Shown here piece by piece: positions 28,034 through 37,574 of a stretch of DNA of 64,000 bases. The notes below the pieces were generated by a model. It searched no databases. It saw nothing but the letters and a program-made list of their open reading frames with translations, and was not told the DNA's origin. The position numbers and the translations under genes were made by a program. Source of the stretch: Scytonema millei VB511283 (GTDB lineage: Bacteria; Cyanobacteriota; Cyanobacteriia; Cyanobacteriales; Chroococcidiopsidaceae); contig NZ_JTJC03000001.1 of NCBI RefSeq assembly GCF_000817735.3, positions 1,251,336 to 1,315,335 of the forward strand, written 5' to 3'. The first letter of the stretch is position 1; every line of letters starts with the position of its first letter.

Positions 28034-29545
28034 ATGAAGACTGTACGGGTGAGAGCGCCGGAACTACCTCAAAATCAGCCTTGGCTGAATACTGACAAGC
28101 CGCTATCGCTTCAACAACTCAGAGGTAGAATTGTCATTCTCGATTTTTGGACTTATTGCTGCATTAACTGCTTGCACGTTCTGCCAGATTTGAAATATTT
28201 AGAACAGAAGTATAAGGACAGCCTCACGGTTATTGGCGTTCACTCGGCTAAATTCGACAATGAAAAAGATGTCGATAATATTCGTCAAGCCATCCTGCGG
28301 TATGACATCGAGCATCCAGTCGTAGTTGACAGTGGCTTTCAGGTGTGGCAACAATATGCAGTACGTGCGTGGCCCACTCTAACGGTAATCGATCCAGAAG
28401 GGTACGTCATTGGCTCTGCTGCTGGAGAAGGAAATCGAGATGTTTTAGACGAATTAATTGCCAAGCTAATTCAAGAGTATCGAGTCAAAGGTGCAATCGC
28501 ATCTCCAGAAATTAGCTTCATTTTAGAAAAACAACGGCAACCATTAATTAAACCTCTAGCATTTCCTGGTAAAGTATTGGCGACTGCCACTGGATTATTT
28601 ATTGCTGATTCAGGACATCACCGCATTATTTGGAGTACCCTCGACGGAGAAATTCTACACGTCATAGGTACGGGAAAATCTGGATTAATCGATGGAGACT
28701 TTACCCAAGCGCAATTTTTTGCCCCCCAAGGCATGGTACTGGACGAAGAGAACCAATTACTCTACGTAGCAGATACCGAAAATCATGCGATTCGCCGCAT
28801 CAACTTACCGTTACAGCGTGTAGAAACCATCGCCGGAACCGGAGAACAAAGCCGTAATATCCGTCCTTATGGTGGTATTGGTCAAAAAACAGCCTTAAAT
28901 TCCCCTTGGGATTTGGTGATGGTGAAGAGTTATCTCTTCATTGCAATGGCAGGAAATCATCAAATCTGGCAAATGGATTTAGAAAAAGGCATCTTGCAAA
29001 CTTACGCGGGTACGGGTGCTGAAGCGTGTTTAGATGGTTTAGTCGCAGATTCGGCTTTCGCACAACCGAGTGGCATTACCACCGATGGTAGAGAATTATA
29101 CGTTGCTGATAGTGAAGGTAGTTCGATTCGTCGTATTGGCTTAATGCTCGATCCTCAAGTACGGACAATCTGCGGGAGTGGCGAGTTGTTTGGCTTTGGC
29201 GATGTTGATGGTACTGGTGCTGACGTGCGACTCCAGCATTGTTTAGGGATAGAATACGCTCAAAATTTCTTGTGGATAGCCGATACTTATAACCACAAAA
29301 TTAAATTAGCGAACCCCCATAGCGGTAATTGTCAACATGTTCTGGGGGATGGAGTCGCTAGTTTACAGGACGGACAAGGTAAAAATAGCTGCTTTAACGA
29401 ACCATCGGGACTAAGTGTTTTTGGTTCTAACTTGTACGTCGCCGATACGAATAACCATGCAATTAGGCGAGTAAAATTAGATACATTGACTGTAAACACA
29501 ATGGAATTTCCAGGTTTATGTGCGCCTAATGTTTGTATTCCGTAG
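28034..29545 (+). CDS. Thioredoxin-like/NHL-repeat protein (NHLRC2-like)
   Basis: A 503-aa protein with an N-terminal thioredoxin-like domain (about 1-150) carrying the motif FWTYCCINCLHVLPDL at about residues 38-53. That is a CCINC site as in animal NHLRC2, not a CxxC of ordinary thioredoxin. A six-bladed NHL beta-propeller follows (about 180-500) with repeated VADTENHAIRRI, VADSEGSSIRRI and VADTNNHAIRRV units. No signal peptide is seen. GGGAGG lies 6-11 nt before the ATG. Substrates and partners are not known. Confidence 0.87.
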   Translation: MKTVRVRAPELPQNQPWLNTDKPLSLQQLRGRIVILDFWTYCCINCLHVLPDLKYLEQKYKDSLTVIGVHSAKFDNEKDVDNIRQAILRYDIEHPVVVDSGFQVWQQYAVRAWPTLTVIDPEGYVIGSAAGEGNRDVLDELIAKLIQEYRVKGAIASPEISFILEKQRQPLIKPLAFPGKVLATATGLFIADSGHHRIIWSTLDGEILHVIGTGKSGLIDGDFTQAQFFAPQGMVLDEENQLLYVADTENHAIRRINLPLQRVETIAGTGEQSRNIRPYGGIGQKTALNSPWDLVMVKSYLFIAMAGNHQIWQMDLEKGILQTYAGTGAEACLDGLVADSAFAQPSGITTDGRELYVADSEGSSIRRIGLMLDPQVRTICGSGELFGFGDVDGTGADVRLQHCLGIEYAQNFLWIADTYNHKIKLANPHSGNCQHVLGDGVASLQDGQGKNSCFNEPSGLSVFGSNLYVADTNNHAIRRVKLDTLTVNTMEFPGLCAPNVCIP

Positions 29546-29623
29546 CGTCAATAAATCTAGCAATCTAGCTACAATGGCTTGGCAGATGTTTGCTAATCGA
29601 CAACGCTTTCTGCTACGCAACGC

Positions 29624-30646
29624 ATGAACCAACAGCTCAACAATGCTTTTACCCTGTTCCTCAGCTTGCTTGTCGAAGCAATGCCGTTTTTGCTGCTGGG
29701 GGTGTTATTCTCTGGGTTACTGTTGCTATTTGTGGACGAACGCAAGTTAATTGCTAAATTACCCAAAAATCCACTGTTAGGTGCTTTGGTTGGCAGCATG
29801 GTAGGATTTTTATTTCCCGTGTGCGAGTGCGGTAATGTCCCCGTGGCGAGACGGATGTTAATGCAGGGAGTGCCTACACCCGTAGCAATTGGCTTTTTAT
29901 TAGCAGCACCAACGATTAATCCAATTGTCATTTGGGCAACATGGACGGCATTTCGCGATCAACCAGAAATTGTCGTTTTACGAATCGTATTTTCCTTAGC
30001 GATCGCCACTATTATAGGTTGGGTATTCAGCGCCCAAAAAGATTTGCGTCCCCTATTACAACCAGCTTTAGCAGCAGCTTGGCAACCAAAACAGCAGCCG
30101 CAAAAAGATAAGAAAAAAACCTCATCTAACTTATTACAATCGGGTACGTTTTGGCTATCAGGATCGGGAGATCCGATTAGGATAGATGCCTCAGTATTAC
30201 AGGCAAGTCTGGCAGCATCCACGCCAGTTAAACCAATACCAGAACGCTTACAGTTGTTATTAGACAATACCATACAAGAACTGCGCGAACTCGGTTCTGT
30301 GTTAGTCATTGGGAGCGCGATCGCAGCATTGATTCAAGTTTTTGTTCCCCGCGAGGTCATTTTAAATCTTGGTGGTGGCGAAATTACCTCTATCCTTACC
30401 ATGATGCTCTTAGCGGCAGTCGTATCAATTTGTTCTACTGTAGATTCATTCTTTGCCCTATCCTTTGCCTCCACTTTTACTAGCGGCTCGTTACTAGCCT
30501 TTTTAATCTTTGGACCCATGATTGACCTCAAAGGCATTGGTCTAATGCTATCAATATTCAAACCCCGAGCAATTATTTATCTATTTGCTTTAGCTGCTCA
30601 ATTGACATTTTTATTTACATTATTTGTTAATTTATACGTTATTTAA
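29624..30646 (+). CDS. YraQ/DUF318-type permease
   Basis: A 340-aa integral membrane protein of the UPF0718/ArsP-like permease family, with two bundles of four to five membrane segments and a cytosolic Lys/Gln-rich linker near residue 160. The hallmark FPVCECGNVPVARRML (about 65-80) carries two Cys near a membrane segment, and ICSTVDSFFALSFA is the mirrored motif in the second half. The following TIGR03943 gene is its usual partner. The pair is thought to move a metal or metalloid species, but substrate is unproven. Confidence 0.88.
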   Translation: MNQQLNNAFTLFLSLLVEAMPFLLLGVLFSGLLLLFVDERKLIAKLPKNPLLGALVGSMVGFLFPVCECGNVPVARRMLMQGVPTPVAIGFLLAAPTINPIVIWATWTAFRDQPEIVVLRIVFSLAIATIIGWVFSAQKDLRPLLQPALAAAWQPKQQPQKDKKKTSSNLLQSGTFWLSGSGDPIRIDASVLQASLAASTPVKPIPERLQLLLDNTIQELRELGSVLVIGSAIAALIQVFVPREVILNLGGGEITSILTMMLLAAVVSICSTVDSFFALSFASTFTSGSLLAFLIFGPMIDLKGIGLMLSIFKPRAIIYLFALAAQLTFLFTLFVNLYVI

Positions 30647-30705
30647 TGGTTGACAGTTGACAGCTAACGGTTAACTGTCAACTGTCAACCGTCAACCATC
30701 ACCCC

Positions 30706-31449
30706 ATGAATCAAAACTCGAAAATTTACAATTGGCTAGAAGTATTTGCGATCGCTGCTTGGGGCAGTTTGATGCTGAAATACTGGCTGACTGGTAAGCT
30801 AAATTTATTAATTCACCCCGATTACTTTTGGTTAGTAATTTCTGGGGGAATTGGGTTCTTAAGTGTAGCAGGTTTAAAGGCTTGGCAACTCCTGCGTCAA
30901 CGCCGTATATTGCCAGTGCGTCATATCAGTTTACTTCCACCTGGGTTTAGCAGTACTTTGCTCATAGTCACTGCGATCGCAGGGTTGATTTTCACTCCTC
31001 GCGTTTTTGCCAGCCAAACCGCTATGCAAAGAGGGGTAACAGACTTTCTCGCCGCTACCCGTTCACAACCCCAAGCCTTTCACGGTTCTGTCAAACCAGA
31101 GGAGCGATCGCTTTTAGATTGGGTGCGCACGCTGAATGTTTATCCCGAACCTGACGCATATACAGGTCAAAAAGTCAAGGTACAAGGGTTTGCGATCCAT
31201 CCACCTGAATTTCCACCGAATTACTTGCTCCTTTCGCGGTTTGTCATTACCTGCTGCGCCGCTGATGCCTATCCGGTAGGGTTGCCAGTCAAATTGACGG
31301 AAGATCGTCAAGCTTATCCTCCCGATACTTGGTTGGAGGTAGAAGGACAAATGATCACCGAAACTTTAAAAGATAAACGTCAATTAACTATTCAAGCTAA
31401 TGCTGCCCCCAAGAAGATTCCCGAACCCCAAAATCCTTACGAGTATTAA
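30706..31449 (+). CDS. TIGR03943-family partner of the YraQ-type permease
   Basis: A 247-aa protein with three to four membrane segments in the first 110 residues and a soluble C-terminal domain containing FVITCCAADAYPVGLPVKL, the conserved CC motif of this family. It regularly occurs beside DUF318 permeases, as here, 59 bp downstream. The short gap contains the palindromic repeat GTTGACAGTTGACAG...CTGTCAACTGTCAAC. Cys residues in both proteins suggest thiophilic metal handling, which is an inference. Confidence 0.87.
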   Translation: MNQNSKIYNWLEVFAIAAWGSLMLKYWLTGKLNLLIHPDYFWLVISGGIGFLSVAGLKAWQLLRQRRILPVRHISLLPPGFSSTLLIVTAIAGLIFTPRVFASQTAMQRGVTDFLAATRSQPQAFHGSVKPEERSLLDWVRTLNVYPEPDAYTGQKVKVQGFAIHPPEFPPNYLLLSRFVITCCAADAYPVGLPVKLTEDRQAYPPDTWLEVEGQMITETLKDKRQLTIQANAAPKKIPEPQNPYEY

Positions 31450-31472
31450 GAGAAAACTAGTTTACTCTTATT

Positions 31473-31492
31473 CCCCCCTTTCATAAGGGGGG
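31473..31492 (+). terminator. CCCCCCTT-TCAT-AAGGGGGG hairpin after the permease pair
   Basis: A perfect 8-bp stem with a 4-nt loop begins 24 bp after the TIGR03943 stop. It lacks a good T-run (TTAGGGGG follows), so it may be a weak terminator or only a copy of the dispersed TAGCCCCCCTT repeat also seen near 24955 and 25060. Confidence 0.45.
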
Positions 31493-31639
31493 TTAGGGGG
31501 GATCTTTGAAGATCTATCGCTTTTAACTGAACCGTCTTGGGTTAGGAGGAATCTTTGGGTCAGTGGCGTAGTTTTTCGATCCCCCAACCCCCGATGAATT
31601 GGGGGCAATAGATCGATCGCACATGGTGTGAGTCGCACA

Positions 31640-32695
31640 TTAATCGGCACTACGGGTTAAGAAAGGGACATCCACCACTTCGCCTGTAACTTCTCCGACT
31701 TTAACTTGTAAACCAACACCACCAGCTTTAGTACGGATGTAACCTAGTCCAAAACTACCCTCATCCGTATCGGTATAGCTGGTGAGAATACCCACTTTCT
31801 CTTCACCTACAGTAATAATACTACCTGGTGCAGCGGGAGCGTTGAGGCGAATTCCCCATAGGTGTTGCTTGACTCCCTTGTAAGTATTCAGACGTGCAAT
31901 TGTCTCTTGACCGATATAGCAGCCTTTATTAAAAGAAATAGTTTGCCACAAGCCTGCTTCTAAAGGATTGTAATCTTCAGTCAGTTCCTTATCGGGGACG
32001 GGACGACCTTGTTCGATCCGCAATTGTTCCCAAACGCGATCGCCTAGAGGGACTGCACCAGTTTCTACGAGGTGATTCCAAACGATCGCCGCTTTGTCTG
32101 CTGGCACAATTAGGGTGTAACCAGGTGTGGCTAAACCACTCCCAACCGCTACCCGAATTTCTATATCTTTGAGCTGAACTAACTGGTGGCTGGCGTAGGG
32201 ATGACTAATAATTGAACTCACGCCAAGTTTTGCCAAAATTTCATCGCTTTTAGTGCCGAGAAGACTGAAAATAGTAGTTTCACCAGTTATATCTTCTAGT
32301 TGGACGCGATCGGCAAAAAAGATATAGCGATCGAGCCAATCTATCAGATACTGACGGCGATTAGGAGAAACGATCAGTAGTACTGCGTCTTCAGTCACAT
32401 AAGCAGTTGCTAGATCGATCGTGCGGGCAGTAGAAGAGACAAAAACCGTGTCGCAGCCCTGCCCTGGTTTTAGAATTTGAAAATCGTTAGTACTTTGGTT
32501 GTGTAAAAAGCGAATGCGATCGTCATCGGTAACGCGAATGACACCCCAGTGGGAGCGATCGCATATTGCTACCCCTTCCCGTACCGCTTGCACGGCTACT
32601 GCATCGTTGTCAAAACTCATCGGAATCTTATTTCCGGCAATTTCCTCAAAAATTGCCCCCACTGCCGCTTGAACTGTCTGTAACTGCTCTCTCAT
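31640..32695 (-). CDS. ygfZ: Folate-binding protein YgfZ
   Basis: A 351-aa relative of glycine-cleavage T protein that takes part in iron-sulfur cluster enzyme maintenance with tetrahydrofolate. The key motif KGCYIGQE (about 253-260) with its conserved Cys is present. The T-protein-like fold starts with the segment VAICDRSHWGVIRVTDDDR and ends with the beta-barrel GFGYIRTKAG-like region. The short open frame at 31468-31650 downstream is not a gene. Confidence 0.92.
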   Translation of the reverse strand: MREQLQTVQAAVGAIFEEIAGNKIPMSFDNDAVAVQAVREGVAICDRSHWGVIRVTDDDRIRFLHNQSTNDFQILKPGQGCDTVFVSSTARTIDLATAYVTEDAVLLIVSPNRRQYLIDWLDRYIFFADRVQLEDITGETTIFSLLGTKSDEILAKLGVSSIISHPYASHQLVQLKDIEIRVAVGSGLATPGYTLIVPADKAAIVWNHLVETGAVPLGDRVWEQLRIEQGRPVPDKELTEDYNPLEAGLWQTISFNKGCYIGQETIARLNTYKGVKQHLWGIRLNAPAAPGSIITVGEEKVGILTSYTDTDEGSFGLGYIRTKAGGVGLQVKVGEVTGEVVDVPFLTRSAD

Positions 32696-32820
32696 AATAT
32701 TTTTATGTAATGGGTAATGGGGAAGTCAAAAGTTAAAAGTTAAAAGTCAAAATTCACTACTCATTACTCACTACTTAATACTCACTTGACCACTCCTCAC
32801 TCCTCACTCCTCGCTCCTCA

Positions 32821-33321
32821 CTAAATCTTCGGCAAACTACTAAATACTTGTTCGACTGCTGCACCTGCTTTAGTATCTAAACGCTGCCAGTCTATTTCTC
32901 CGGTATCGTCGATCAAACTAGTGTCAATTTCTACCGAGCTATTAGTGGATGTCGAGTCTGTATTATATTGCTGAAAGCAAACCTGATAGCACAGTTCCCA
33001 CAGATCGAAATTATACTGTTGGTCTTGGTTTTGTAGAGATAACTGATATCCTGGTTGGGGAGTCGGAAGGTTGGCGATCGCCTGTTCTATTTCTGCCGTG
33101 CGTTCTGGAGATGCACCATCCAATTCTTGCAACAGCAAGATCACCCTAGTTTTCATTTCCTCTGTCGTGTCTGGAGACCAGATTAATACGTTCTCGTAGG
33201 TTCCCTGCCACGCTGATTCGTCTAAATGCTTGCGAATGTGGTCGATGATGCGAATAAAAGCAGGTTGCATTAAGAGTTCTGCCTGTTGCCATGCAACTGG
33301 ATCGGTAATTCTCGGTGGCAT
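32821..33321 (-). CDS. Conserved hypothetical protein, 166 aa
   Basis: A soluble acidic protein without signal or membrane segments and with no recognised domain. The first half is helical and Trp-containing (DPVAWQQAELLMQPAFIRIIDHIRK); the second half has an acidic Ser/Thr-rich stretch (NTDSTSTNSSVEIDTSL) and ends GAAVEQVFSSLPKI. A GGGAGAA Shine-Dalgarno element precedes the ATG. GTGAGGA heptamers fill the gap to ygfZ (about 32760-32820). Confidence 0.7.
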   Translation of the reverse strand: MPPRITDPVAWQQAELLMQPAFIRIIDHIRKHLDESAWQGTYENVLIWSPDTTEEMKTRVILLLQELDGASPERTAEIEQAIANLPTPQPGYQLSLQNQDQQYNFDLWELCYQVCFQQYNTDSTSTNSSVEIDTSLIDDTGEIDWQRLDTKAGAAVEQVFSSLPKI

Positions 33322-33408
33322 GGGTATTCTCCCGCGATGTGGAACAGAGATCGACGCGATTGCGATCGCGCTGCCGATTCCTTCATGCTACCGTACGCGC
33401 CAGCAGAA

Positions 33409-34287
33409 TTAATGGGTGGGGACGTGGAGCGATCGCCATTGGGTATCAAATCTGAGCAGTAGGTTAAACAAAGCTTGAGTTATTTCTATTAGTAACATTG
33501 AGAATGGTATGAGTAAAAAGAGCCAATTCAATAAACTCAGAACCATAAAAATACCAATAAATACTATCCGTAGATAAATATGAATTTGACTCGAAAAACT
33601 CTTATAGTTAAATACAAAATTATAGAGCGAGTATTTTAACTTCAAAGCTTCTACTATTCCCGTGCGTGCCTGTTCTTGTTCTGGATCGAGTCGCAACGAT
33701 TCGCGAAAACATCGTTCAGCCAAATCTCTATTCCCACAATATAAATATACCCAACCTTTAATCGCATAAGCGGCTGTATTTTCCGGGTCTTGAAAGATTG
33801 CTGCATCCACCGTGGTTTGTGCTTCTTGGTAGCGGCGTAGGCGTAATAAAGCCATAGCGCGAAGATTGAGACACAACACATGCTCGGCATCTAAATTCAA
33901 TCCCTGTTCTGCACTGGACAATGCGCGATCTCGATCTCCTTGTGCTAATTGAATGACTGACAACAAGGCGAAATAATCGGCGATTTCTGGTTCTAAGCGA
34001 ATCGCTTCTTGAGCTGCTTTTTTGGCTGACTTGAGTTGCTTTTGAATATAGAGAATTTTAGCTAAATTATAATGAGTATCAGATAAGTCAGGTGCTAAAT
34101 ACACTGCTCGCTTCGCTGCTTGAGTTGCTTCTCGATCTCGTTCCATTTCTATTAAGCATATACTTAAGAGAGCATGGGCAAAAGAACTATTTGGATCGAT
34201 GGCTAATTGTCGTTCAATTTCTGTTGCTGCCAACTTATAGCGCGATTGCTCGATTAAAATTAATGCTTTGTCTAAATTTATAAACAT
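33409..34287 (-). CDS. TPR protein with C-terminal membrane hairpin
   Basis: A 292-aa protein. Residues 1-225 are made of about six tetratricopeptide repeats, e.g. LIEQSRYKLAATEIERQLAIDPNS and AAYAIKGWVYLYCGNRDLAERCFRESLRLDPE. Two adjoining hydrophobic segments follow (about 235-258 and 259-280), so the TPR solenoid is probably membrane-tethered. It lies 146 bp downstream of a TPR-AAA ATPase gene on the same strand, which suggests the two proteins work together. Function unknown. Confidence 0.75.
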   Translation of the reverse strand: MFINLDKALILIEQSRYKLAATEIERQLAIDPNSSFAHALLSICLIEMERDREATQAAKRAVYLAPDLSDTHYNLAKILYIQKQLKSAKKAAQEAIRLEPEIADYFALLSVIQLAQGDRDRALSSAEQGLNLDAEHVLCLNLRAMALLRLRRYQEAQTTVDAAIFQDPENTAAYAIKGWVYLYCGNRDLAERCFRESLRLDPEQEQARTGIVEALKLKYSLYNFVFNYKSFSSQIHIYLRIVFIGIFMVLSLLNWLFLLIPFSMLLIEITQALFNLLLRFDTQWRSLHVPTH

Positions 34288-34433
34288 AGAAAATTATGAC
34301 TAATCCGTATATGCCAATTTTTTATTTACTTTGTTTTATGGTCTATGACTGGCAGGGGGCATTAATTAACGCACTCTACGAGCCTTATGTCTTTTATTTT
34401 TTATTATTTCAATTTTTTAAAAAGCTTTTAAAT

Positions 34434-35834
34434 TTAAAATAGCCTGTTTTTGTCTTTTGTTACTTGTAAGTAATTTAAAATCTCATCATAAATTCCATTC
34501 TCATTGGCATAAGTCGCATAATTACGTGCAGTGGCGAACCACTCGGTAACGGAAGGATGAATGACTTCAACTGCGGCTAGAAAATCTTTGGTTGTGAGAG
34601 GTTTAGGGATGCCTTGCTTTATCGCTGCCTGGAGTTTTCTGTCTACGGCTAAATCTACAACTGCCTTTAAATCTGCCCCAGAAAAGTTAGCAGTTTTTTT
34701 ACTTAAATAATCGTAGTCGATAGCTTCAATTGGCTTATGACGGCAGAGGATGCGCAAAATGTTGACCCGCGCATGACGATCGGGTGGTGGAACAAACATA
34801 ATGCGATCGAAGCGCCCTGGTCTACGAAAGGCTGAATCCAAATGCCAAGGAGCGTTAGTAGCAGCTAAAATCAGAATGCCATCGTTAGGGCTTTCTACAC
34901 CATCTAATTCGGCAAGAAACTGATTGACAATCTGGCGACCGCTACTATATCGCATATCAGTGCGTTTAGCAGCGAGAGCATCGACTTCATCAAAAAAAAG
35001 CACGCAAGGCTTAGATCGTCGTGCCTGCTCAAACAGTTCGTGTAAGTTCTTTTCACTACTACCCAACCACATATCTAAGACATCATTGATGCCTATAGAT
35101 AAAAATCTCGCTTTAATTTCTCCAGCTGTAGCTCTGGCTAAATAAGTTTTACCGCAACCAGGGGGACCATACATTAAAACTCCTCCCCCAATTCGTTGAC
35201 CGTAAGCTTGATAAATTTCTGGATGCGCTAATGGGTGAACAATTTTCAGCCGAATTTCTTCCTTAATAGCATCCATTCCACCAACATCTTGAAAAGTAAT
35301 TGATGGTTGCTCCAAGGGTGCTTCAACCGCAGTACTAACATCTAATTCGTACTCCGGTATTTTGTACTCTAGCGATTGAGATTCTGGGGTTCTGTACTCT
35401 GAAACAGAAGCTTTATGAGTAGTGACATCAGCGATGCCAAGCCGCTCTGCCAACATAGGATCGTTTATTTCTGGATCGAGTGCGACAGCTATGTGAAAAT
35501 GTGTAGATGCATTTGTCGCATCACCTGCATGGAGCAGCAGACGAGCGTAGAGTAAGTGAGCAAAAGCTGGAGGCTCAGAGCTTTTGAGCAGATTTTCAAC
35601 CAGCACTATTGCCTGAGAATTTTTGCCTTGGTGATAAAAAGCAGAAGCCAAATTGAGCTGTAGAAAATGGTTTTCAGGCATCAATGACAGAGCAAGGCGA
35701 TACTCTTGTTCTGCCTCCTCAAATTGCCCTAATTCCATCAGAGTATTTGCCAAATGTTGGCGGAGCGGTAGATTATCGGGCGAAACAAGCAAGGCTGCAC
35801 GCAAAGCCCGCAGAGTATCTTCACTACTAGTCAT
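34434..35834 (-). CDS. TPR-AAA ATPase fusion (CDC48-like single AAA domain)
   Basis: A 466-aa protein. Residues about 1-125 contain three TPR units (LGQFEEAEQEYRLALSLMPE). A Tyr/Glu-rich linker (about 145-172) leads to one AAA+ domain. Walker A is GPPGCGKT (223-230), Walker B is VLFFDEVDA (278-286), and the second-region-of-homology arginines are in AFRRPGRFDR (336-345). The C-terminal lid has TANFSGADLKAVVDLA. It resembles one CDC48/ClpX-type unfolding ring with TPR recruitment domains replacing the usual N-domain. It is upstream of the TPR-membrane gene. Confidence 0.85.
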   Translation of the reverse strand: MTSSEDTLRALRAALLVSPDNLPLRQHLANTLMELGQFEEAEQEYRLALSLMPENHFLQLNLASAFYHQGKNSQAIVLVENLLKSSEPPAFAHLLYARLLLHAGDATNASTHFHIAVALDPEINDPMLAERLGIADVTTHKASVSEYRTPESQSLEYKIPEYELDVSTAVEAPLEQPSITFQDVGGMDAIKEEIRLKIVHPLAHPEIYQAYGQRIGGGVLMYGPPGCGKTYLARATAGEIKARFLSIGINDVLDMWLGSSEKNLHELFEQARRSKPCVLFFDEVDALAAKRTDMRYSSGRQIVNQFLAELDGVESPNDGILILAATNAPWHLDSAFRRPGRFDRIMFVPPPDRHARVNILRILCRHKPIEAIDYDYLSKKTANFSGADLKAVVDLAVDRKLQAAIKQGIPKPLTTKDFLAAVEVIHPSVTEWFATARNYATYANENGIYDEILNYLQVTKDKNRLF

Positions 35835-35892
35835 AAATGCTTCTGATTCATCTCTAATATAAGATGCCCAGATCGAATCAGAAATTTTACAT

Positions 35893-36075
35893 TAGTGAGG
35901 AGTGAGGAGTGAGGAGTGAGGAGTGAGGGGGACAAGGGGGACAAGGGGGACAAGGGGGACAAGGGGGACAAGGGGGACAAGGGGGACAAGGGGGACAAGG
36001 GGGTAATTCCAAGCCACTAGCCACTAGCCACTAGCCACTCTCCCGACTTTTGACTTTTGACTTTTGACTTTTGAC
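35893..36075. repeat. Nested tandem arrays: (GTGAGGA)n, (GGGGGACAA)8, (CCACTAG)n, (ACTTTTG)n
   Basis: Four different perfect tandem arrays follow each other in 180 bp. GTGAGGA (7 bp, about five copies) is at 35895-35927, GGGGGACAA (9 bp, eight copies) at 35926-36003, CCACTAG (7 bp, four copies) at about 36014-36038, and GACTTTT/ACTTTTG (7 bp, four to five copies) at about 36045-36075. No gene fits. Confidence 0.92.
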
Positions 36076-37485
36076 TTACTCATTACCAATAGCTGGTCGA
36101 TGCTGGCTCCAAAATTTATCGACTTCGAGTTGGGCGGCGATCGCAATAATGGTAGCTTCGGCTGTAGGACGACCGACGATTTGAATGCCGATGGGTAAAC
36201 CGTTAGGCGCAAAACCAGTGGGAATAGCGATCGCGGGTAGTCCGCTAGCATTAAAAGGCGGACAGGGAGCAACCCAATGAATGATTTTTTGTAGCGTCTC
36301 TTCCGGGCTTAATGCTGCCCACTCGCCCACTCGAATTGGTGGATGCATGTATGTGGGTAAGATCAGCGCATCTACTGAGTCGAAAAATGCCACAATCCGT
36401 CTGGCAATAACTTGTACCTGCGCGACAGCACGGAGATAATCTCCCGCAGAACCCGATTGTTCGAGCAACCACTGATTCATCGGTTGCAAGATTTCTTTTG
36501 GTAGTCCAGCATAAGCTACGCCTGCTTGCCACACAGTTGTAAATGGCTCGATTAATCCCGTGAAATCGGGACAGCTTTCTTCTATTTGATGCCCCATTGC
36601 TTCTAATAGCCTCACCGTACCCAAAACCGCTTGCTGGCAGACTGGATCTGCCGTCCCGATTTGAGGTAGCGAGTTGGTAAAGGCGATGCGCAGGCGTTCG
36701 GGCGATCGCGTCGTAGCAGCCAGGAATGAGGGATTTGGTGCGGGTAACCAATACGGATCGCCCGTCACATATCCTGACATCACGTCTAGTAAGGCAGCAG
36801 CATCGGAGACAGTACGGGCAATAGGACCGTTTGCTGCGACACCACTTAATTGATCGCCCAATGGGGCATAGGATACCCGTCCTCGGGCTGGTTTGATGCC
36901 TACTAAACCACAACAGAAGGCGGGACCGCGAATTGAGCCGCCTGCATCGGAGCCTTGGGCGATCGCGCACAATCCTGCGGCTACAGCCGCCGCCGATCCC
37001 CCACTAGAACCCCCTGGTGTATACTCTGGATTCCAAGGATTGCGGGCAGGAGGAAATCCCGGCGGTTCGGTGTAGGGAAAAGAGCCTAATTCAGAAGTGG
37101 CGGTTTTACCCAAGACAATGAATCCAGCTTGTTTCACCTGCGCCACCACAGCATCATCGTAAGTCGCCACGCGATCGCGCAGTGCTGGACTGCCATAACT
37201 ACAAGGGACATCAGCCACGGGATTCATGTCTTTAATCGCGATCGGCACGCCAAAAAAAGGTGGTAACTCAGTCGGGTCTTGAGTTCCAGCTAGCATTTCT
37301 GTCTGAGTTTGTGCCTGGGCGATCGCCATTTCTGCCATCACCGTAAAATAGCAACCTAACTGCGGATTGAATTGTTCAATTCGTTCTAGATAAAGCTGCA
37401 CCACCTCTAGTGGCGAAACTTCTTTATGGCGAATTAGCCGCGCTTGTTCTAGAGCTGGAGCAAATGCTAGATCGATTGAATTCAT
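36076..37485 (-). CDS. Amidase signature-family hydrolase
   Basis: A 469-aa amidase signature enzyme that hydrolyses a carboxamide. The Ser-cisSer-Lys triad is visible as K85 in PIAIKDMN, S160/S161 in GGSSGGSAAA and S184 in DAGGSIRGPA. It is shorter and without the extra features of GatA, and no gatB/gatC is adjacent, so it is more likely a general amidase than the tRNA amidotransferase subunit. Substrate unknown. Confidence 0.88.
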   Translation of the reverse strand: MNSIDLAFAPALEQARLIRHKEVSPLEVVQLYLERIEQFNPQLGCYFTVMAEMAIAQAQTQTEMLAGTQDPTELPPFFGVPIAIKDMNPVADVPCSYGSPALRDRVATYDDAVVAQVKQAGFIVLGKTATSELGSFPYTEPPGFPPARNPWNPEYTPGGSSGGSAAAVAAGLCAIAQGSDAGGSIRGPAFCCGLVGIKPARGRVSYAPLGDQLSGVAANGPIARTVSDAAALLDVMSGYVTGDPYWLPAPNPSFLAATTRSPERLRIAFTNSLPQIGTADPVCQQAVLGTVRLLEAMGHQIEESCPDFTGLIEPFTTVWQAGVAYAGLPKEILQPMNQWLLEQSGSAGDYLRAVAQVQVIARRIVAFFDSVDALILPTYMHPPIRVGEWAALSPEETLQKIIHWVAPCPPFNASGLPAIAIPTGFAPNGLPIGIQIVGRPTAEATIIAIAAQLEVDKFWSQHRPAIGNE

Positions 37486-37574
37486 AATTCCACAGTTTTG
37501 ATTTTTGTGTTTCGGTTGCTCAGTTGTTCCTAGATTGTCCCCTTTTAACTTTTAACTTTTGACTTTTGACTTGC

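Noticed and set aside
31468-31650. 60-aa minus-strand ORF ending IPPNPPYERGE
   Set aside because: Peptide comes from the dispersed CCCCCCTTTCATAAGG-type repeat, with no start signal.
36251-36970. 239-aa minus-strand ORF inside the amidase gene
   Set aside because: Arg/Ser/Cys-rich shadow frame of the real amidase gene, which has all catalytic residues.
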